The translations under genes and the position numbers were made by a program. Source: Streptomyces sp. R28 (GTDB taxonomy: Bacteria > Actinomycetota > Actinomycetes > Streptomycetales > Streptomycetaceae). From it: a stretch of DNA of 64,000 nucleotides. The notes under the pieces are model-generated. The model saw nothing but the letters and a program-made list of their open reading frames with translations, was not told the origin of the DNA and did no database searches. The stretch is from assembly GCF_041052385.1 (NCBI RefSeq), contig NZ_CP163439.1, forward strand, positions 6,375,001 through 6,439,000, written 5' to 3'. This document shows, one piece after another, positions 25,621 to 34,353 of this stretch (the stretch's first letter is position 1; each line of letters starts with the position of its first letter).

Positions 25621-26004
25621 ATGGCATACGGACAGAAGATCCTCAAGGGCGACGCCTACAAGCGCGCCGCGATCAAGCGCCGCCACATCCGGATCCGTAA
25701 GCACATCAACGGTACGGCGGAGCGTCCGCGTCTGGTCGTTACCCGCTCGAACCGCCACATCGTGGCCCAGGTGATCGACGACATCAAGGGTCACACCCTG
25801 GCGTCGGCGTCCACCCTGGACACCTCGATCCGCGGTGCCGAGGGCGACAAGTCCACGCAGGCCAAGCAGGTCGGCGCCCTGGTCGCCGAGCGCGCCAAGG
25901 CCGCCGGTGTCGAGGCTGTCGTATTCGACCGTGGTGGCAACCAGTACGCCGGGCGCATCGCCGCCCTGGCGGACGCCGCCCGCGAAGCCGGGCTCAAGTT
26001 CTGA
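25621..26004 (+). CDS. rplR: 50S ribosomal protein L18
   Basis: A 127-aa L18, a 5S rRNA-binding protein. It has a basic N-terminus (IKRRHIRIRKHINGTAERPR) and the C-terminal FDRGGNQYAGRIAALADAAR. It is followed by rpsE after 38 bases. Confidence 0.97.
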   Translation: MAYGQKILKGDAYKRAAIKRRHIRIRKHINGTAERPRLVVTRSNRHIVAQVIDDIKGHTLASASTLDTSIRGAEGDKSTQAKQVGALVAERAKAAGVEAVVFDRGGNQYAGRIAALADAAREAGLKF

Positions 26005-26042
26005 GCCGCTTCCGTAGCTAGCGGAAAGAGAGAGGTAATCCA

Positions 26043-26648
26043 ATGGCTGGACCCCAGCGCCGTGGAAGCGGTGCCGGTGGCGGCGAGCGGCGGGACCGGA
26101 AGGGCCGTGACGGCGGCGCTGCTGCCGCCGAGAAGACCGCGTACGTTGAGCGCGTAGTCGCGATCAACCGCGTCGCCAAGGTTGTGAAGGGTGGTCGTCG
26201 CTTCAGCTTCACTGCGCTCGTCGTAGTGGGCGACGGTGACGGCACCGTGGGTGTCGGTTACGGCAAGGCCAAGGAGGTGCCGGCCGCCATCGCCAAGGGT
26301 GTTGAGGAGGCCAAGAAGCACTTCTTCAAGGTCCCCCGTATCCAGGGCACCATCCCGCACCCGATCCAGGGTGAGAAGGCTGCCGGCGTCGTGCTGCTCA
26401 AGCCCGCGTCCCCCGGTACCGGTGTTATCGCCGGTGGCCCGGTGCGTGCCGTGCTCGAGTGCGCCGGTATCCACGACATCCTGTCGAAGTCGCTCGGCTC
26501 CGACAACGCGATCAACATCGTGCACGCGACCGTGGAGGCCCTGAAGGGCCTGCAGCGTCCCGAGGAGGTCGCGGCCCGCCGCGGTCTGCCGCTCGAGGAC
26601 GTCGCTCCCGCGGCTCTGCTGCGTGCGCGTGCCGGGGCGGGTGCGTAA
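26043..26648 (+). CDS. rpsE: 30S ribosomal protein S5
   Basis: A 201-aa S5 with the conserved VVKGGRRFSFTALVVVGDGD and the C-terminal GGPVRAVLECAGIHDILSKS. A 35-residue Gly/Arg-rich N-terminal extension precedes the core, as in other actinobacteria. The stop overlaps the rpmD ATG by one base (TAATG). Confidence 0.97.
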   Translation: MAGPQRRGSGAGGGERRDRKGRDGGAAAAEKTAYVERVVAINRVAKVVKGGRRFSFTALVVVGDGDGTVGVGYGKAKEVPAAIAKGVEEAKKHFFKVPRIQGTIPHPIQGEKAAGVVLLKPASPGTGVIAGGPVRAVLECAGIHDILSKSLGSDNAINIVHATVEALKGLQRPEEVAARRGLPLEDVAPAALLRARAGAGA

Positions 26649-26830
26649 TGGCTCGCCTCAAGGTCACGCAGACGAAGTCGTACATCGGCAGCAAGCAGAA
26701 CCACCGTGACACCCTGCGCTCCCTTGGTCTCAAGGGCATCAACACGCAGGTCGTCAAGGAGGATCGTCCCGAGTTCCGCGGCATGGTGCACACCGTCCGC
26801 CACCTCGTGACGGTCGAGGAGGTCGACTGA
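26648..26830 (+). CDS. rpmD: 50S ribosomal protein L30
   Basis: A 60-aa L30: MARLKVTQTKSYIGSKQNHR, then the conserved LRSLGLKGINTQV. Length is normal. It overlaps rpsE and lies two bases before rplO. Confidence 0.95.
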   Translation: MARLKVTQTKSYIGSKQNHRDTLRSLGLKGINTQVVKEDRPEFRGMVHTVRHLVTVEEVD

Positions 26831-26832
26831 TC

Positions 26833-27288
26833 ATGGCGGAGCAGAACCCGCTCAAGATCCACAACCTCCGTCCCGCCCCGGGCGCCAAGACCGCCAAGAC
26901 CCGTGTGGGTCGTGGTGAGGCGTCGAAGGGTAAGACGGCTGGTCGTGGTACCAAGGGTACGAAGGCCCGTTACCAGGTTCCGGAGCGCTTCGAGGGTGGC
27001 CAGATGCCCCTCCACATGCGTCTCCCGAAGCTGAAGGGCTTCAAGAACCCGTTCAAGACCGAGTTCCAGGTCGTGAACCTCGACAAGCTGGCGGCGCTTT
27101 ACCCCGAGGGTGGCGAGGTCACCGTCGAGGGTCTGGTCGCCAAGGGTGCCGTTCGTAAGAACAGCCTTGTCAAGGTCCTCGGCCAGGGCGAGATCTCCGT
27201 GGCGCTGCAGGTGACGGTCGACGCCGTCTCCGGCTCCGCCAAGGAGAAGATCACCGCCGCCGGCGGTACCGTCACCGAGCTCGTCTGA
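26833..27288 (+). CDS. rplO: 50S ribosomal protein L15
   Basis: A 151-aa L15 with a Gly/Lys/Arg-rich N-terminal half (VGRGEASKGKTAGRGTKGTK) and the family motif FEGGQMPLHMRLPKLKGF. It is the last gene before a strong terminator-like stem. Confidence 0.96.
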   Translation: MAEQNPLKIHNLRPAPGAKTAKTRVGRGEASKGKTAGRGTKGTKARYQVPERFEGGQMPLHMRLPKLKGFKNPFKTEFQVVNLDKLAALYPEGGEVTVEGLVAKGAVRKNSLVKVLGQGEISVALQVTVDAVSGSAKEKITAAGGTVTELV

Positions 27289-27320
27289 GTACATCAGGCG
27301 TCTCGATGACTTGAGCGATC

Positions 27321-27360
27321 CCGACCGGGGATACCCCACAAATGGGGTATCCCCGGTTGG
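27321..27360 (+). terminator. Strong stem-loop between rplO and secY
   Basis: ACCGGGGATACCCC (27324-27337) pairs perfectly with GGGGTATCCCCGGT (27344-27357) around a six-base loop. CC/GG pairs extend it to about 17 pairs. It likely ends or attenuates the ribosomal transcript. A TTGACC at 27449-27454 further downstream may start a separate secY-adk transcript, although its -10 is not clear. Confidence 0.75.
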
Positions 27361-27533
27361 TCGTTCCTAGGGGGGCGGTCTCGCCGGTATGGTGGGCTGC
27401 ACTGCCCACTTTTACGGAGTGCTTCCTGTGGGGCACTCCGAGCGGCACTTGACCGTTAGCTAAGTCGTTCCCATTAGTCGATCCTCAAGACCGTCACCCT
27501 TGACGCAGTAGCGCGGGGGTCGCAGGAGGCACC

Positions 27534-28847
27534 GTGCTCACCGCGTTCGCCCGGGCGTTCAAGACGCCCGACCTGCGCAAGAAGCTGCTCTTCACGCTCG
27601 GCATCATCGTGATCTACCGGGTCGGTACACACATTCCGATCCCCGGCGTCGACTACAGGGCCGTTCAGGTCTGCATCGACCAGGCGAGCGCCAATCAGGG
27701 CATCTTCGGCCTGGTCAACATGTTCAGCGGCGGCGCTCTGCTTCAGATCACGATCTTCGCCCTCGGCATCATGCCGTACATCACGGCGAGCATCATCCTG
27801 CAGCTGCTGACCGTCGTGATCCCGCGCCTGGAAGCCCTCAAGAAAGAGGGACAGGCGGGCACGGCCAAGATCACGCAATACACCCGCTATCTGACCGTGG
27901 CGCTCGCCATCCTGCAGGGCACCGGCCTGGTGGCCACCGCCCGCAGCGGTTCGCTGTTCCCGAACTGCCAGGTGGCCGGTCAGATCGTGCCGGACCGCTC
28001 GATCTTCACCACCATCGTGATGGTCATCACGATGACCGCCGGTACGGCCACCGTCATGTGGCTCGGTGAGCTCATCACCGACCGCGGCATCGGCAACGGC
28101 ATGTCGATCCTGATGTTCATCTCGATCGCCGCGACCTTCCCGTCCGCGATGTGGGCCATCAAGCAGGAGGGCAGCCTGGCCGACGGCTGGATCGAATTCG
28201 GCACGGTCGTCGCCGTCGGCCTGTTCATGGTCGGCCTGGTGGTCCTGGTGGAACAGGCTCAGCGCCGTATTCCAGTGCAGTACGCCAAGCGCATGATCGG
28301 CCGCCGTTCCTACGGTGGTACGTCGACGTACATCCCGCTCAAGGTGAACCAGGCGGGTGTGATTCCCGTCATCTTCGCTTCTTCGCTGCTCTACATCCCC
28401 GCGCTGATCGTTCAGTTCGCCGGTTCGCAGGCGGGATGGGCGAGCTGGATCACCGCGAACCTGGCCAATCCGCGGGCGGCGGTTCACGTCAGTCTCTACT
28501 TCCTCCTGATTGTCTTCTTCGCGTTCTTCTACGTGGCCATCTCGTTCAACCCCGAGGAAGTCGCGGACAACATGAAGAAGTATGGTGGCTTCATCCCGGG
28601 CATCCGGGCTGGCCGACCGACCGCTGAGTACCTTTCCTACGTGCTCAACCGGATCACTTGGCCGGGCTCGCTGTACTTGGGCCTGATCGCTCTCGTGCCG
28701 ACGATGGCGTTGGCTGGTTTCGGGGCAGACCAAAACTTCCCGTTCGGCGGGACCAGCATCCTGATCATCGTGGGTGTCGGTCTCGAAACGGTGAAGCAGA
28801 TCGAGAGCCAGCTCCAGCAGCGCAATTACGAAGGGTTCCTCCGCTAA
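27534..28847 (+). CDS. secY: Protein translocase subunit SecY
   Basis: A 437-aa membrane channel with ten transmembrane helices. Typical segments are GTHIPIPGVDY (TM1 end), the first-cytoplasmic-loop start ALKKEGQAGTAKITQYTRYL and IGRRSYGGTSTYIPLKVNQA. It forms the SecYEG pore. The start is GTG at 27534, after GGAGGCACC. The stop overlaps the adk ATG by one base (TAATG), linking export capacity to adenylate supply as in most bacteria. Confidence 0.97.
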   Translation: MLTAFARAFKTPDLRKKLLFTLGIIVIYRVGTHIPIPGVDYRAVQVCIDQASANQGIFGLVNMFSGGALLQITIFALGIMPYITASIILQLLTVVIPRLEALKKEGQAGTAKITQYTRYLTVALAILQGTGLVATARSGSLFPNCQVAGQIVPDRSIFTTIVMVITMTAGTATVMWLGELITDRGIGNGMSILMFISIAATFPSAMWAIKQEGSLADGWIEFGTVVAVGLFMVGLVVLVEQAQRRIPVQYAKRMIGRRSYGGTSTYIPLKVNQAGVIPVIFASSLLYIPALIVQFAGSQAGWASWITANLANPRAAVHVSLYFLLIVFFAFFYVAISFNPEEVADNMKKYGGFIPGIRAGRPTAEYLSYVLNRITWPGSLYLGLIALVPTMALAGFGADQNFPFGGTSILIIVGVGLETVKQIESQLQQRNYEGFLR

Positions 28848-29497
28848 TGCGTATCGTCCTCGTCGGGCCGCCGGGCGCCGGTAAGGGAACGCAGGCCGCG
28901 TTCCTCGCCAAGAACCTGTCGATCCCGCACATCTCCACGGGCGACCTGTTCCGCGCGAACATCAGCCAGGGCACAGAGCTCGGGCGGCGTGCGAAGTCCT
29001 ACATGGACGCGGGACAGCTGGTGCCCGACGAGGTCACCATCGGCATGGCGCGCGACCGTATGCAGCAGCCGGACGCGGCCGGGGGCTTCCTCCTCGACGG
29101 CTTCCCGCGGAACGTCGACCAGGCGGAAGCGCTCGACGAGATGCTGCGTGAAGGGGACATGAAGATCGATGCGGTGCTGGATCTAGAGGTCCCCGAGGAG
29201 GAGGTCGTCAAGCGGATCGCCGGCCGGTGGATCTGCCGCAACGACTCGGCGCACGTGTTCCACGTCACGTACAACCCGCCCGCGGCGGAGGGCGTGTGCG
29301 ATGCGTGCGGTGGTGAGCTCTACCAGCGTGATGACGACCGTGAGGACACGGTGCGCCGGCGGCTGGAGGTCTACCACACGCAGACCGAGCCGATCATCGA
29401 CTACTACAAGGCCCAGGGCCTTGTGACCACGGTCTCCGCGATGGGGAAGGTGGCGGACGTCACGAAGCGGGCCATGTCGGCGTTGCCCGGTTCGTAA
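28847..29497 (+). CDS. adk: Adenylate kinase
   Basis: A 216-aa enzyme catalysing ATP + AMP to 2 ADP. The P-loop is GPPGAGKG (residues 7-14), followed by the AMP-binding segment STGDLFRANI and LDGFPRN. The LID region has cysteines (WICRNDSAHV and VCDACGG) that suggest a zinc-type LID, only partly conserved. It overlaps secY and is followed by a very strong terminator. Confidence 0.96.
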   Translation: MRIVLVGPPGAGKGTQAAFLAKNLSIPHISTGDLFRANISQGTELGRRAKSYMDAGQLVPDEVTIGMARDRMQQPDAAGGFLLDGFPRNVDQAEALDEMLREGDMKIDAVLDLEVPEEEVVKRIAGRWICRNDSAHVFHVTYNPPAAEGVCDACGGELYQRDDDREDTVRRRLEVYHTQTEPIIDYYKAQGLVTTVSAMGKVADVTKRAMSALPGS

Positions 29498-29507
29498 CAG
29501 CTTGCAA

Positions 29508-29548
29508 AAGGAAGGCAGCGGCCCCCGGTGGGGGCCGCTGCCTTCCTT
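29508..29548 (+). terminator. Perfect 19-bp stem-loop after adk
   Basis: AAGGAAGGCAGCGGCCCCC (29508-29526) pairs without mismatch with 29530-29548, leaving a three-base loop GGT. It is a classic intrinsic terminator closing the secY-adk unit. Confidence 0.88.
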
Positions 29549-29581
29549 CTTGGGGACCCGGAAGTGCTCTGCCGAGGAGGT

Positions 29582-30769
29582 ATGGCCATCAAGCCCGAAC
29601 AGTTGCCACGGTCCGACGATTCCACCGAGCGCGAGCAGCCGTCGCTGCTCCGCGGCAGGAGTCGCAGCCTGGCGGTCGCCGCGGTCGTTGTGGTCGCCGC
29701 AGTCATCGGGGTGTCGTGGGCGCTGACGGGCGGTGGCCCGGAAGGGCAGTCCGAGGCCTCGGACGTGGTGGCCCGTCCGAACCAGTCCCCGCCGCGCGAG
29801 CTGATAGCCGCAGGGCAGGTCGCCGTCTCGGCGTACTACACGACGAAGCTCGTGCAGCAGCCGGACGGGGATGCGGTGAGCGCGCGTGAGTGGAGTCTGT
29901 ACAACGCCGCGACCAAGCGGTACGAGAAGACCGAATGGGCCTGGCTCGATGTCGCTCCCGGGATGAAGACGGCCGCGGTGCTGGAGGGCGATCTGCCCGT
30001 CAACCGCATAGGCCTGATGAATCTGTCGACGGGCAAGGTCCAGCGCTGGATCGAGGTCGACAAGGGCGTTGGCGGTGTGCAGTTCTCGCCGGACGGTGAG
30101 CGCCTGGTGGCGACGACGTACAGCCACAACCCGGACGGCCTCTTCCAGGACGCGCCGGTGCATGTGGAGGGTGGCGATGGTCAGGAGATGCCGGGGCCGA
30201 AGCAGAGTCGTACCGGCTTCTATGTCATCGATGTCGACTCCGGCCAGGCGGAATTCAGTGAGCGGCCGGCCAAGAAGGACAGTCTTGCGGCCATTGCCGG
30301 CACCGGGCGTCAGGACTTCAGCTGGAGCCGTGACGGCGCGATGCTGTGGGAGCAGAGGCTCGACCAGCCGGGCAGGAACTATTACGACGTGAACGGCAGG
30401 CTGAAGTCGCTTCCGCAGCAGAAGACTGATCTGATCTTTCCGCCGGTGGCTACGTCCCCGGACGGAAAGCTTGTGACTGGCGGCTTCGCGGGGGGTAAGG
30501 ACGGCCAGATCGTTGCCGCGGTTCTGGACGCGAAGACCGGCAAGCGGAGTGCGGTCGTACCCGGACAGCAGCTTCTCGCGTGGGCGGACAACACTCACCT
30601 CATCGCCTGGCGGTGTGACCCCAGCCAGTGCCAACCCGGCAAGGGTGAGTTCCGCAACCAGCTGGTCCTGGTCAGCCTGGACGGCGACAAGGTGACACCG
30701 CTCTCGGGCTTCCGTAAGGCCGAAGGCGACTACGTCGGCCGCTGGAACCCGGTCTTCACCCATCGCTGA
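29582..30769 (+). CDS. Membrane-anchored WD40-like protein of unknown function
   Basis: A 395-aa protein with a short cytoplasmic N-terminus, one transmembrane helix at about residues 29-48 (LAVAAVVVVAAVIGVSWAL) and a long extracytoplasmic part. The latter has WD40/TolB-like repeats, for example GGVQFSPDGERLVATTYSH and PPVATSPDGKLVTGGFAGG. No enzyme motif was recognised. The AGGAGG lies only one base before the ATG at 29582, which is unusually close. The preceding 50 bases are the adk terminator, so a longer start is unlikely. It may be a streptomycete-specific envelope protein. Confidence 0.65.
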   Translation: MAIKPEQLPRSDDSTEREQPSLLRGRSRSLAVAAVVVVAAVIGVSWALTGGGPEGQSEASDVVARPNQSPPRELIAAGQVAVSAYYTTKLVQQPDGDAVSAREWSLYNAATKRYEKTEWAWLDVAPGMKTAAVLEGDLPVNRIGLMNLSTGKVQRWIEVDKGVGGVQFSPDGERLVATTYSHNPDGLFQDAPVHVEGGDGQEMPGPKQSRTGFYVIDVDSGQAEFSERPAKKDSLAAIAGTGRQDFSWSRDGAMLWEQRLDQPGRNYYDVNGRLKSLPQQKTDLIFPPVATSPDGKLVTGGFAGGKDGQIVAAVLDAKTGKRSAVVPGQQLLAWADNTHLIAWRCDPSQCQPGKGEFRNQLVLVSLDGDKVTPLSGFRKAEGDYVGRWNPVFTHR

Positions 30770-30779
30770 CCGTCTCTGC

Positions 30780-30807
30780 GGTCCCAGGCGGATGTGCACC
30801 TGGGACC
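30780..30807 (+). terminator. Stem-loop after the WD40-like gene
   Basis: GGTCCCAGG pairs with CCTGGGACC across a ten-base loop, just after the stop codon. Together with the next, longer stem it closes this transcription unit. Confidence 0.6.
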
Positions 30808-30818
30808 GGCCACACCAA

Positions 30819-30871
30819 AAGCTCCGATCGGTGCAGACGAATTGATTGATCGTCTGCACCGACCGGAGCTT
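30819..30871. terminator. Bidirectional 22-bp stem-loop between convergent genes
   Basis: The arms 30819-30840 and 30850-30871 pair over 22 bases with one mismatch; the loop is attgattga. Genes converge from both sides, so it can terminate both strands. Confidence 0.8.
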
Positions 30872-30910
30872 CTTGGCAGATATGCGGCGTGCTCACACAC
30901 CGTCACACCG

Positions 30911-30934
30911 TTGAGGTCTCCGTAGAGACCTCAA
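30911..30934 (-). terminator. Stem-loop after the small secreted protein gene
   Basis: TTGAGGTCTC pairs perfectly with GAGACCTCAA around the tetraloop CGTA. It lies 20 bases past the stop codon of the minus-strand gene. Confidence 0.65.
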
Positions 30935-30955
30935 ACCTCTTGGTGCCGAACGGGC

Positions 30956-31342
30956 CTACTCGTCGAAGAACCAGTTCGAGCGGACGCAGGAGTTGTTGCC
31001 GTTCCAGCAGATGGCCAGACCGTGCGAGATGTTGCCGACCATGTCGTAGCCATTGTCGGACCGGTCGCAGCCGGCGTCTCCGCCGTCGTCTTCCTTGATG
31101 ACCCAAACCAGGCCGGTGCCAGAGTCGTTGAGTCGCTCCAGGTAGCCCGTGACGCCGTAGCCGTCAGCCAGCTTGTCGCAGACCGTGATGTCGTCACCAT
31201 CGTCGTTGAACGTCACCGTGCCCCGGTTGCTGTACCAGAGGGGCCCCTCGTCGCCGGCCATGGCGGGCGAGGCTGCGGTAAGGCCGATCAGAGTGGCGAC
31301 GGCACCGGCCGCGGCTATGCGGGACAGAGTTCTCTTGATCAC
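30956..31342 (-). CDS. Small secreted protein, unknown function
   Basis: A 128-aa protein with a signal peptide (IKRTLSRIAAAGAVATLIGL, cleavage likely after PAMA before GDEG). The mature part of about 98 residues is acidic and has four cysteines (in ITVCDK, AGCDRS, LAICWN, SCVRSN), enough for two disulfides. I start at the GTG at 31342, which follows GGGGG; the longer open frame has no signal peptide context. No family recognised. It stands alone on the minus strand within the ribosomal core. Confidence 0.7.
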   Translation of the reverse strand: MIKRTLSRIAAAGAVATLIGLTAASPAMAGDEGPLWYSNRGTVTFNDDGDDITVCDKLADGYGVTGYLERLNDSGTGLVWVIKEDDGGDAGCDRSDNGYDMVGNISHGLAICWNGNNSCVRSNWFFDE

Positions 31343-31633
31343 TTGTACCCCCGTTTTTGGGGACCGTGTATCCGGTCCGAAGTGTCTGGAGCTGACTGCC
31401 GGCCCCCGACATCGCCAGCTGGCAACTGCGAGGCTAGAGTGGCTAGTTGGGTTCGTCAACGACTTTTGTTGCTGAGGGTGCAGGTGTGATTCAGCCCCGG
31501 TGACCCTGGCAGGCCGACCGGAGGCCGGCCGCGCGAGGCCTGTCCGGGGTGGCCGTCACCCCGGCTTCGGCTCGCGTGGACGCGTATCGTGGAGGCGATA
31601 GACGTAAACCCGCGGCAGGAGGCGGCAGCCCAG

Positions 31634-32470
31634 ATGGTGCAGATCAAGTCCCCCGAGCAGATCGCCAAGATGCGTGAGGCAGGGCTGGTCGTCGCCGCCA
31701 TTCACGCGGCCACGCGCGAGGCCGCGGTGCCCGGGGCCAGCACCAAGGATCTCGACGAGGTCGCGCGCAAGGTGCTCGCGGAGCACGACGCGAAGTCGAA
31801 CTTCCTCGGCTACGGCGGTTTCCCCGCGACGATCTGCACCTCCGTGAACGACGTCGTCGTCCACGGCATCCCGTCCGAGGACGTCGTCCTCAAGGACGGG
31901 GACATCATCTCCATCGACTGCGGCGCCATCATCGACGGCTGGCACGGCGACGCCGCCTACACCGCCTTCGTCGGCTCCGGTCACGCTCCGGAGTTGATCG
32001 AGCTCTCCCGGGTGACCGAGGAGTCGATGTGGGCCGGCATCGCGGCCATGAAGCTGGGGAACCGTCTTGTGGACGTCTCCCGTGCCATCGAGACGTACAT
32101 CCGTCGGCAGCCGAAGCCGGGTGGCGGCAAGTACGGCATCATCGAGGACTACGGCGGCCACGGCATCGGTACCGAGATGCACATGGACCCGCACCTCCTG
32201 AACTACGTCGAGCGGCGGCGCGGCAAGGGGCCGAAGCTGGTCCCCGGGTTCTGCCTCGCGATCGAGCCGATGGTGTCTCTGGGCACGCCGAAGACCGAGG
32301 TCCTCTCGGACGACTGGACGGTCATCACCACGGACGGCACGTGGTCGTCCCACTGGGAGCACTCGGTTGCGCTGACCGAGGAGGGGCCGCTGGTGCTCAC
32401 CGCTCCCGACGGGGGTAAGGCGAAGCTGGCGGAGCACGGGATTGTCGCTGCCACGGACCCGTTGGCTTGA
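31634..32470 (+). CDS. map: Methionine aminopeptidase (type I)
   Basis: A 278-aa metalloprotease that removes N-terminal methionine. The metal ligands are visible: two aspartates in SIDCGAIIDGWHGDAAYT, the histidine in YGGHGIG, and glutamates in LAIEPM and SHWEHSV. It has the actinobacterial segment FCLAIEPMVSLGTPKTEVLS. I use the ATG at 31634; an in-frame GTG start upstream (31589) lacks conservation. It lies alone after the convergent region and before infA. Confidence 0.95.
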   Translation: MVQIKSPEQIAKMREAGLVVAAIHAATREAAVPGASTKDLDEVARKVLAEHDAKSNFLGYGGFPATICTSVNDVVVHGIPSEDVVLKDGDIISIDCGAIIDGWHGDAAYTAFVGSGHAPELIELSRVTEESMWAGIAAMKLGNRLVDVSRAIETYIRRQPKPGGGKYGIIEDYGGHGIGTEMHMDPHLLNYVERRRGKGPKLVPGFCLAIEPMVSLGTPKTEVLSDDWTVITTDGTWSSHWEHSVALTEEGPLVLTAPDGGKAKLAEHGIVAATDPLA

Positions 32471-32504
32471 GCGCCTTCCGGGGCGGGTGGACCTGTCGGC
32501 GGGC

Positions 32505-32549
32505 GGCCGCGGGTTCGCCGTGGTTGCTCGCGCAGTTCCCCGCGCCCCT
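32505..32549. repeat. Dispersed intergenic repeat, copy 1
   Basis: A 45-base element beginning GGCCGCGGGTTCG and ending CGCGCAGTTCCCCGCGCCCC plus T. A second copy lies at 36021-36065; 33 of the bases at the two ends are identical and the middle differs. This sequence family is common between genes in Streptomyces. Confidence 0.7.
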
Positions 32550-32716
32550 ATCGAAGGCGCTTAATGATCTGCCTACTGGGGCAGACTTCCCCGATTCGTC
32601 TTTCCGGGTGCGCTGACGTAGACTGACTCGTCGGCTCTCGTGCACCCGCATGCCTGCATGCACCCGTAAGGGACGCAAGGGAGTCGATCAAGGTAGTCGA
32701 TTCCGAAGGGCAAAGC

Positions 32717-32938
32717 GTGGCCAAGAAGCAAGGTGCCATCGAGATCGAGGGCACTGTCGTCGAGTCTCTGCCGAACGCCATGTTCAAGGTCGAGCTCCAG
32801 AACGGCCACCAGGTCCTGGCACACATCAGCGGCAAGATGCGTATGCACTACATCCGCATCCTCCCTGACGACCGGGTCGTGGTGGAGCTGTCTCCGTACG
32901 ACCTGACGCGTGGCCGGATCGTCTACCGGTACAAGTAG
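32717..32938 (+). CDS. infA: Translation initiation factor IF-1
   Basis: A 73-aa OB-fold IF-1: KQGAIEIEGTVVESLPNAMF and GKMRMHYIRILPDDRVVVEL. The start is GTG at 32717. A TAGACT box at 32619-32624 could be its -10. It precedes rpmJ and the alpha operon. Confidence 0.97.
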   Translation: MAKKQGAIEIEGTVVESLPNAMFKVELQNGHQVLAHISGKMRMHYIRILPDDRVVVELSPYDLTRGRIVYRYK

Positions 32939-32997
32939 ATCTTGCCCGCGCCCCGGGACTTCCCGAGGCGATGGCACTGACCCGGAGAACCTCACCA

Positions 32998-33111
32998 ATG
33001 AAGGTCAAGCCGAGCGTCAAGAAGATCTGCGACAAGTGCAGGGTGATCCGCCGTCACGGCCGGGTCATGGTCATCTGCGAGAACCCGCGCCACAAGCAGC
33101 GCCAGGGCTGA
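32998..33111 (+). CDS. rpmJ: 50S ribosomal protein L36
   Basis: A 37-aa L36 of the zinc-ribbon type, with ligands C11, C14, C27 and H32 (KKICDKCRVIRRHGRVMVIC and ENPRHKQ). The sequence begins MKVKPSVKK. It is short and easily missed, but it is at the normal position between infA and rpsM. Its zinc form suggests a zinc-free paralogue may exist elsewhere. Confidence 0.96.
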   Translation: MKVKPSVKKICDKCRVIRRHGRVMVICENPRHKQRQG

Positions 33112-33213
33112 CGCACGATCGTCCACTCCCTCTGCATCGATATCGCAGGGATTCGCGCGACGCGAGCTGAATTGTTCATACGCAGAACCCAGGCCGAGTG
33201 ATCGTGCCTGACA

Positions 33214-33234
33214 CCCCCGGTTCGGAGGCCGGGG
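33214..33234 (+). promoter_or_regulatory. Stem-loop in the rpmJ-rpsM spacer
   Basis: CCCCGG pairs with CCGGGG around an eight-base loop, in a 231-base spacer before rpsM. No clear promoter could be assigned. The rest of the spacer holds nothing I can name. Confidence 0.4.
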
Positions 33235-33342
33235 ACCCAGTCCGTACCTAATCTTTGGCTGCATCTTTTTGTCAGCGTGAAGAGGCCGGCGGCTGGGAGT
33301 CGGTTCTGCGGAAGACCTCCGAAGATCACCAGGAGCCATTGA

Positions 33343-33723
33343 ATGGCACGCGTTTCCGGTGTTGACATCCCGCGCGACAAGCGCGTGGAGGTTGCCCTCA
33401 CCTACGTGTTCGGCATCGGCCGGACCCTTTCGCAGGAGACGCTGGCAGCGACCGGCGTCAACCCGAACACCCGCGTTCGCGACCTCTCCGAGGAGCAGCT
33501 CGTCGCGATCCGCGAGTACGTGGACACCAACATCAAGACCGAGGGTGACCTCCGTCGCGAGATCCAGGCCGACATCCGCCGCAAGGTCGAGATCGGCTGC
33601 TACCAGGGTCTCCGTCACCGTCGCGGTCTGCCCGTCCGCGGTCAGCGCACCAGCACGAACGCTCGCACCCGCAAGGGCCCGCGTCGCGCCATCGCCGGCA
33701 AGAAGAAGCCGGGCAAGAAGTAG
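33343..33723 (+). CDS. rpsM: 30S ribosomal protein S13
   Basis: A 126-aa S13, starting MARVSGVDIPRDKRVEVALT, with the helix-two-turn-helix region and the C-terminal RGLPVRGQRTSTNARTRKGP. It contacts the P-site tRNA from the 30S head. It has AGGAG upstream. Confidence 0.97.
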   Translation: MARVSGVDIPRDKRVEVALTYVFGIGRTLSQETLAATGVNPNTRVRDLSEEQLVAIREYVDTNIKTEGDLRREIQADIRRKVEIGCYQGLRHRRGLPVRGQRTSTNARTRKGPRRAIAGKKKPGKK

Positions 33724-33793
33724 TCCTCAGCGGACAACGCTTCACCAGCGGTCTTCGCTGTAGGACCGACCACCTCCCCGTAGGAGTTACTAG

Positions 33794-34198
33794 ATGCCCC
33801 CCAAGGGTCGTCAGGGCGCTGCCAAGAAGGTGCGCCGCAAGGAAAAGAAGAACGTCGCTCACGGCCACGCGCACATCAAGAGCACGTTCAACAACACGAT
33901 CGTCTCCATCACGGACCCGTCCGGCAACGTGATCTCCTGGGCCTCCGCCGGCCACGTCGGCTTCAAGGGCTCCCGGAAGTCCACGCCGTTCGCCGCGCAG
34001 ATGGCCGCCGAGTCGGCTGCCCGCCGCGCCCAGGAGCACGGCATGCGCAAGGTCGACGTGTTCGTGAAGGGTCCGGGTTCGGGTCGTGAGACCGCGATCC
34101 GTTCGCTTCAGGCGACCGGTCTCGAGGTCGGCTCCATCCAGGACGTCACCCCGACCCCGCACAACGGCTGCCGTCCGCCGAAGCGTCGTCGCGTCTGA
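33794..34198 (+). CDS. rpsK: 30S ribosomal protein S11
   Basis: A 134-aa S11: HGHAHIKSTFNNTIVSITDP and the C-terminal TPTPHNGCRPPKRRRV. It is on the 30S platform. The rpsD gene that follows rpsK in E. coli is absent here, as in other streptomycetes. Confidence 0.97.
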   Translation: MPPKGRQGAAKKVRRKEKKNVAHGHAHIKSTFNNTIVSITDPSGNVISWASAGHVGFKGSRKSTPFAAQMAAESAARRAQEHGMRKVDVFVKGPGSGRETAIRSLQATGLEVGSIQDVTPTPHNGCRPPKRRRV

Positions 34199-34229
34199 CG
34201 TACGGCTGCTTCGCAGCAGGCTTGGTTTC

Positions 34230-34263
34230 GGGCGGTACGGCTCTGTAAGGGGCCGTACCGCCC
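34230..34263 (+). promoter_or_regulatory. Stem-loop between rpsK and rpoA
   Basis: GGGCGGTACGGC (34230-34241) pairs perfectly with GCCGTACCGCCC (34252-34263), loop tctgtaaggg. A smaller GCTGC/GCAGC hairpin precedes it. It may attenuate read-through from ribosomal genes into rpoA. Confidence 0.6.
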
Positions 34264-34353
34264 GTACCCTTGCAATACCCGCACTTGTCACGGGTGCGGT
34301 TTCCGTCGGGCGTCAAATAGCGGGCGTCCACGAAAGAAGGATCTGATCCACAC

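Noticed and set aside
34199..34353. Missing rpsD between rpsK and rpoA
   Set aside because: Its absence is normal for streptomycetes, where rpsD is encoded elsewhere, so it is not a deletion.
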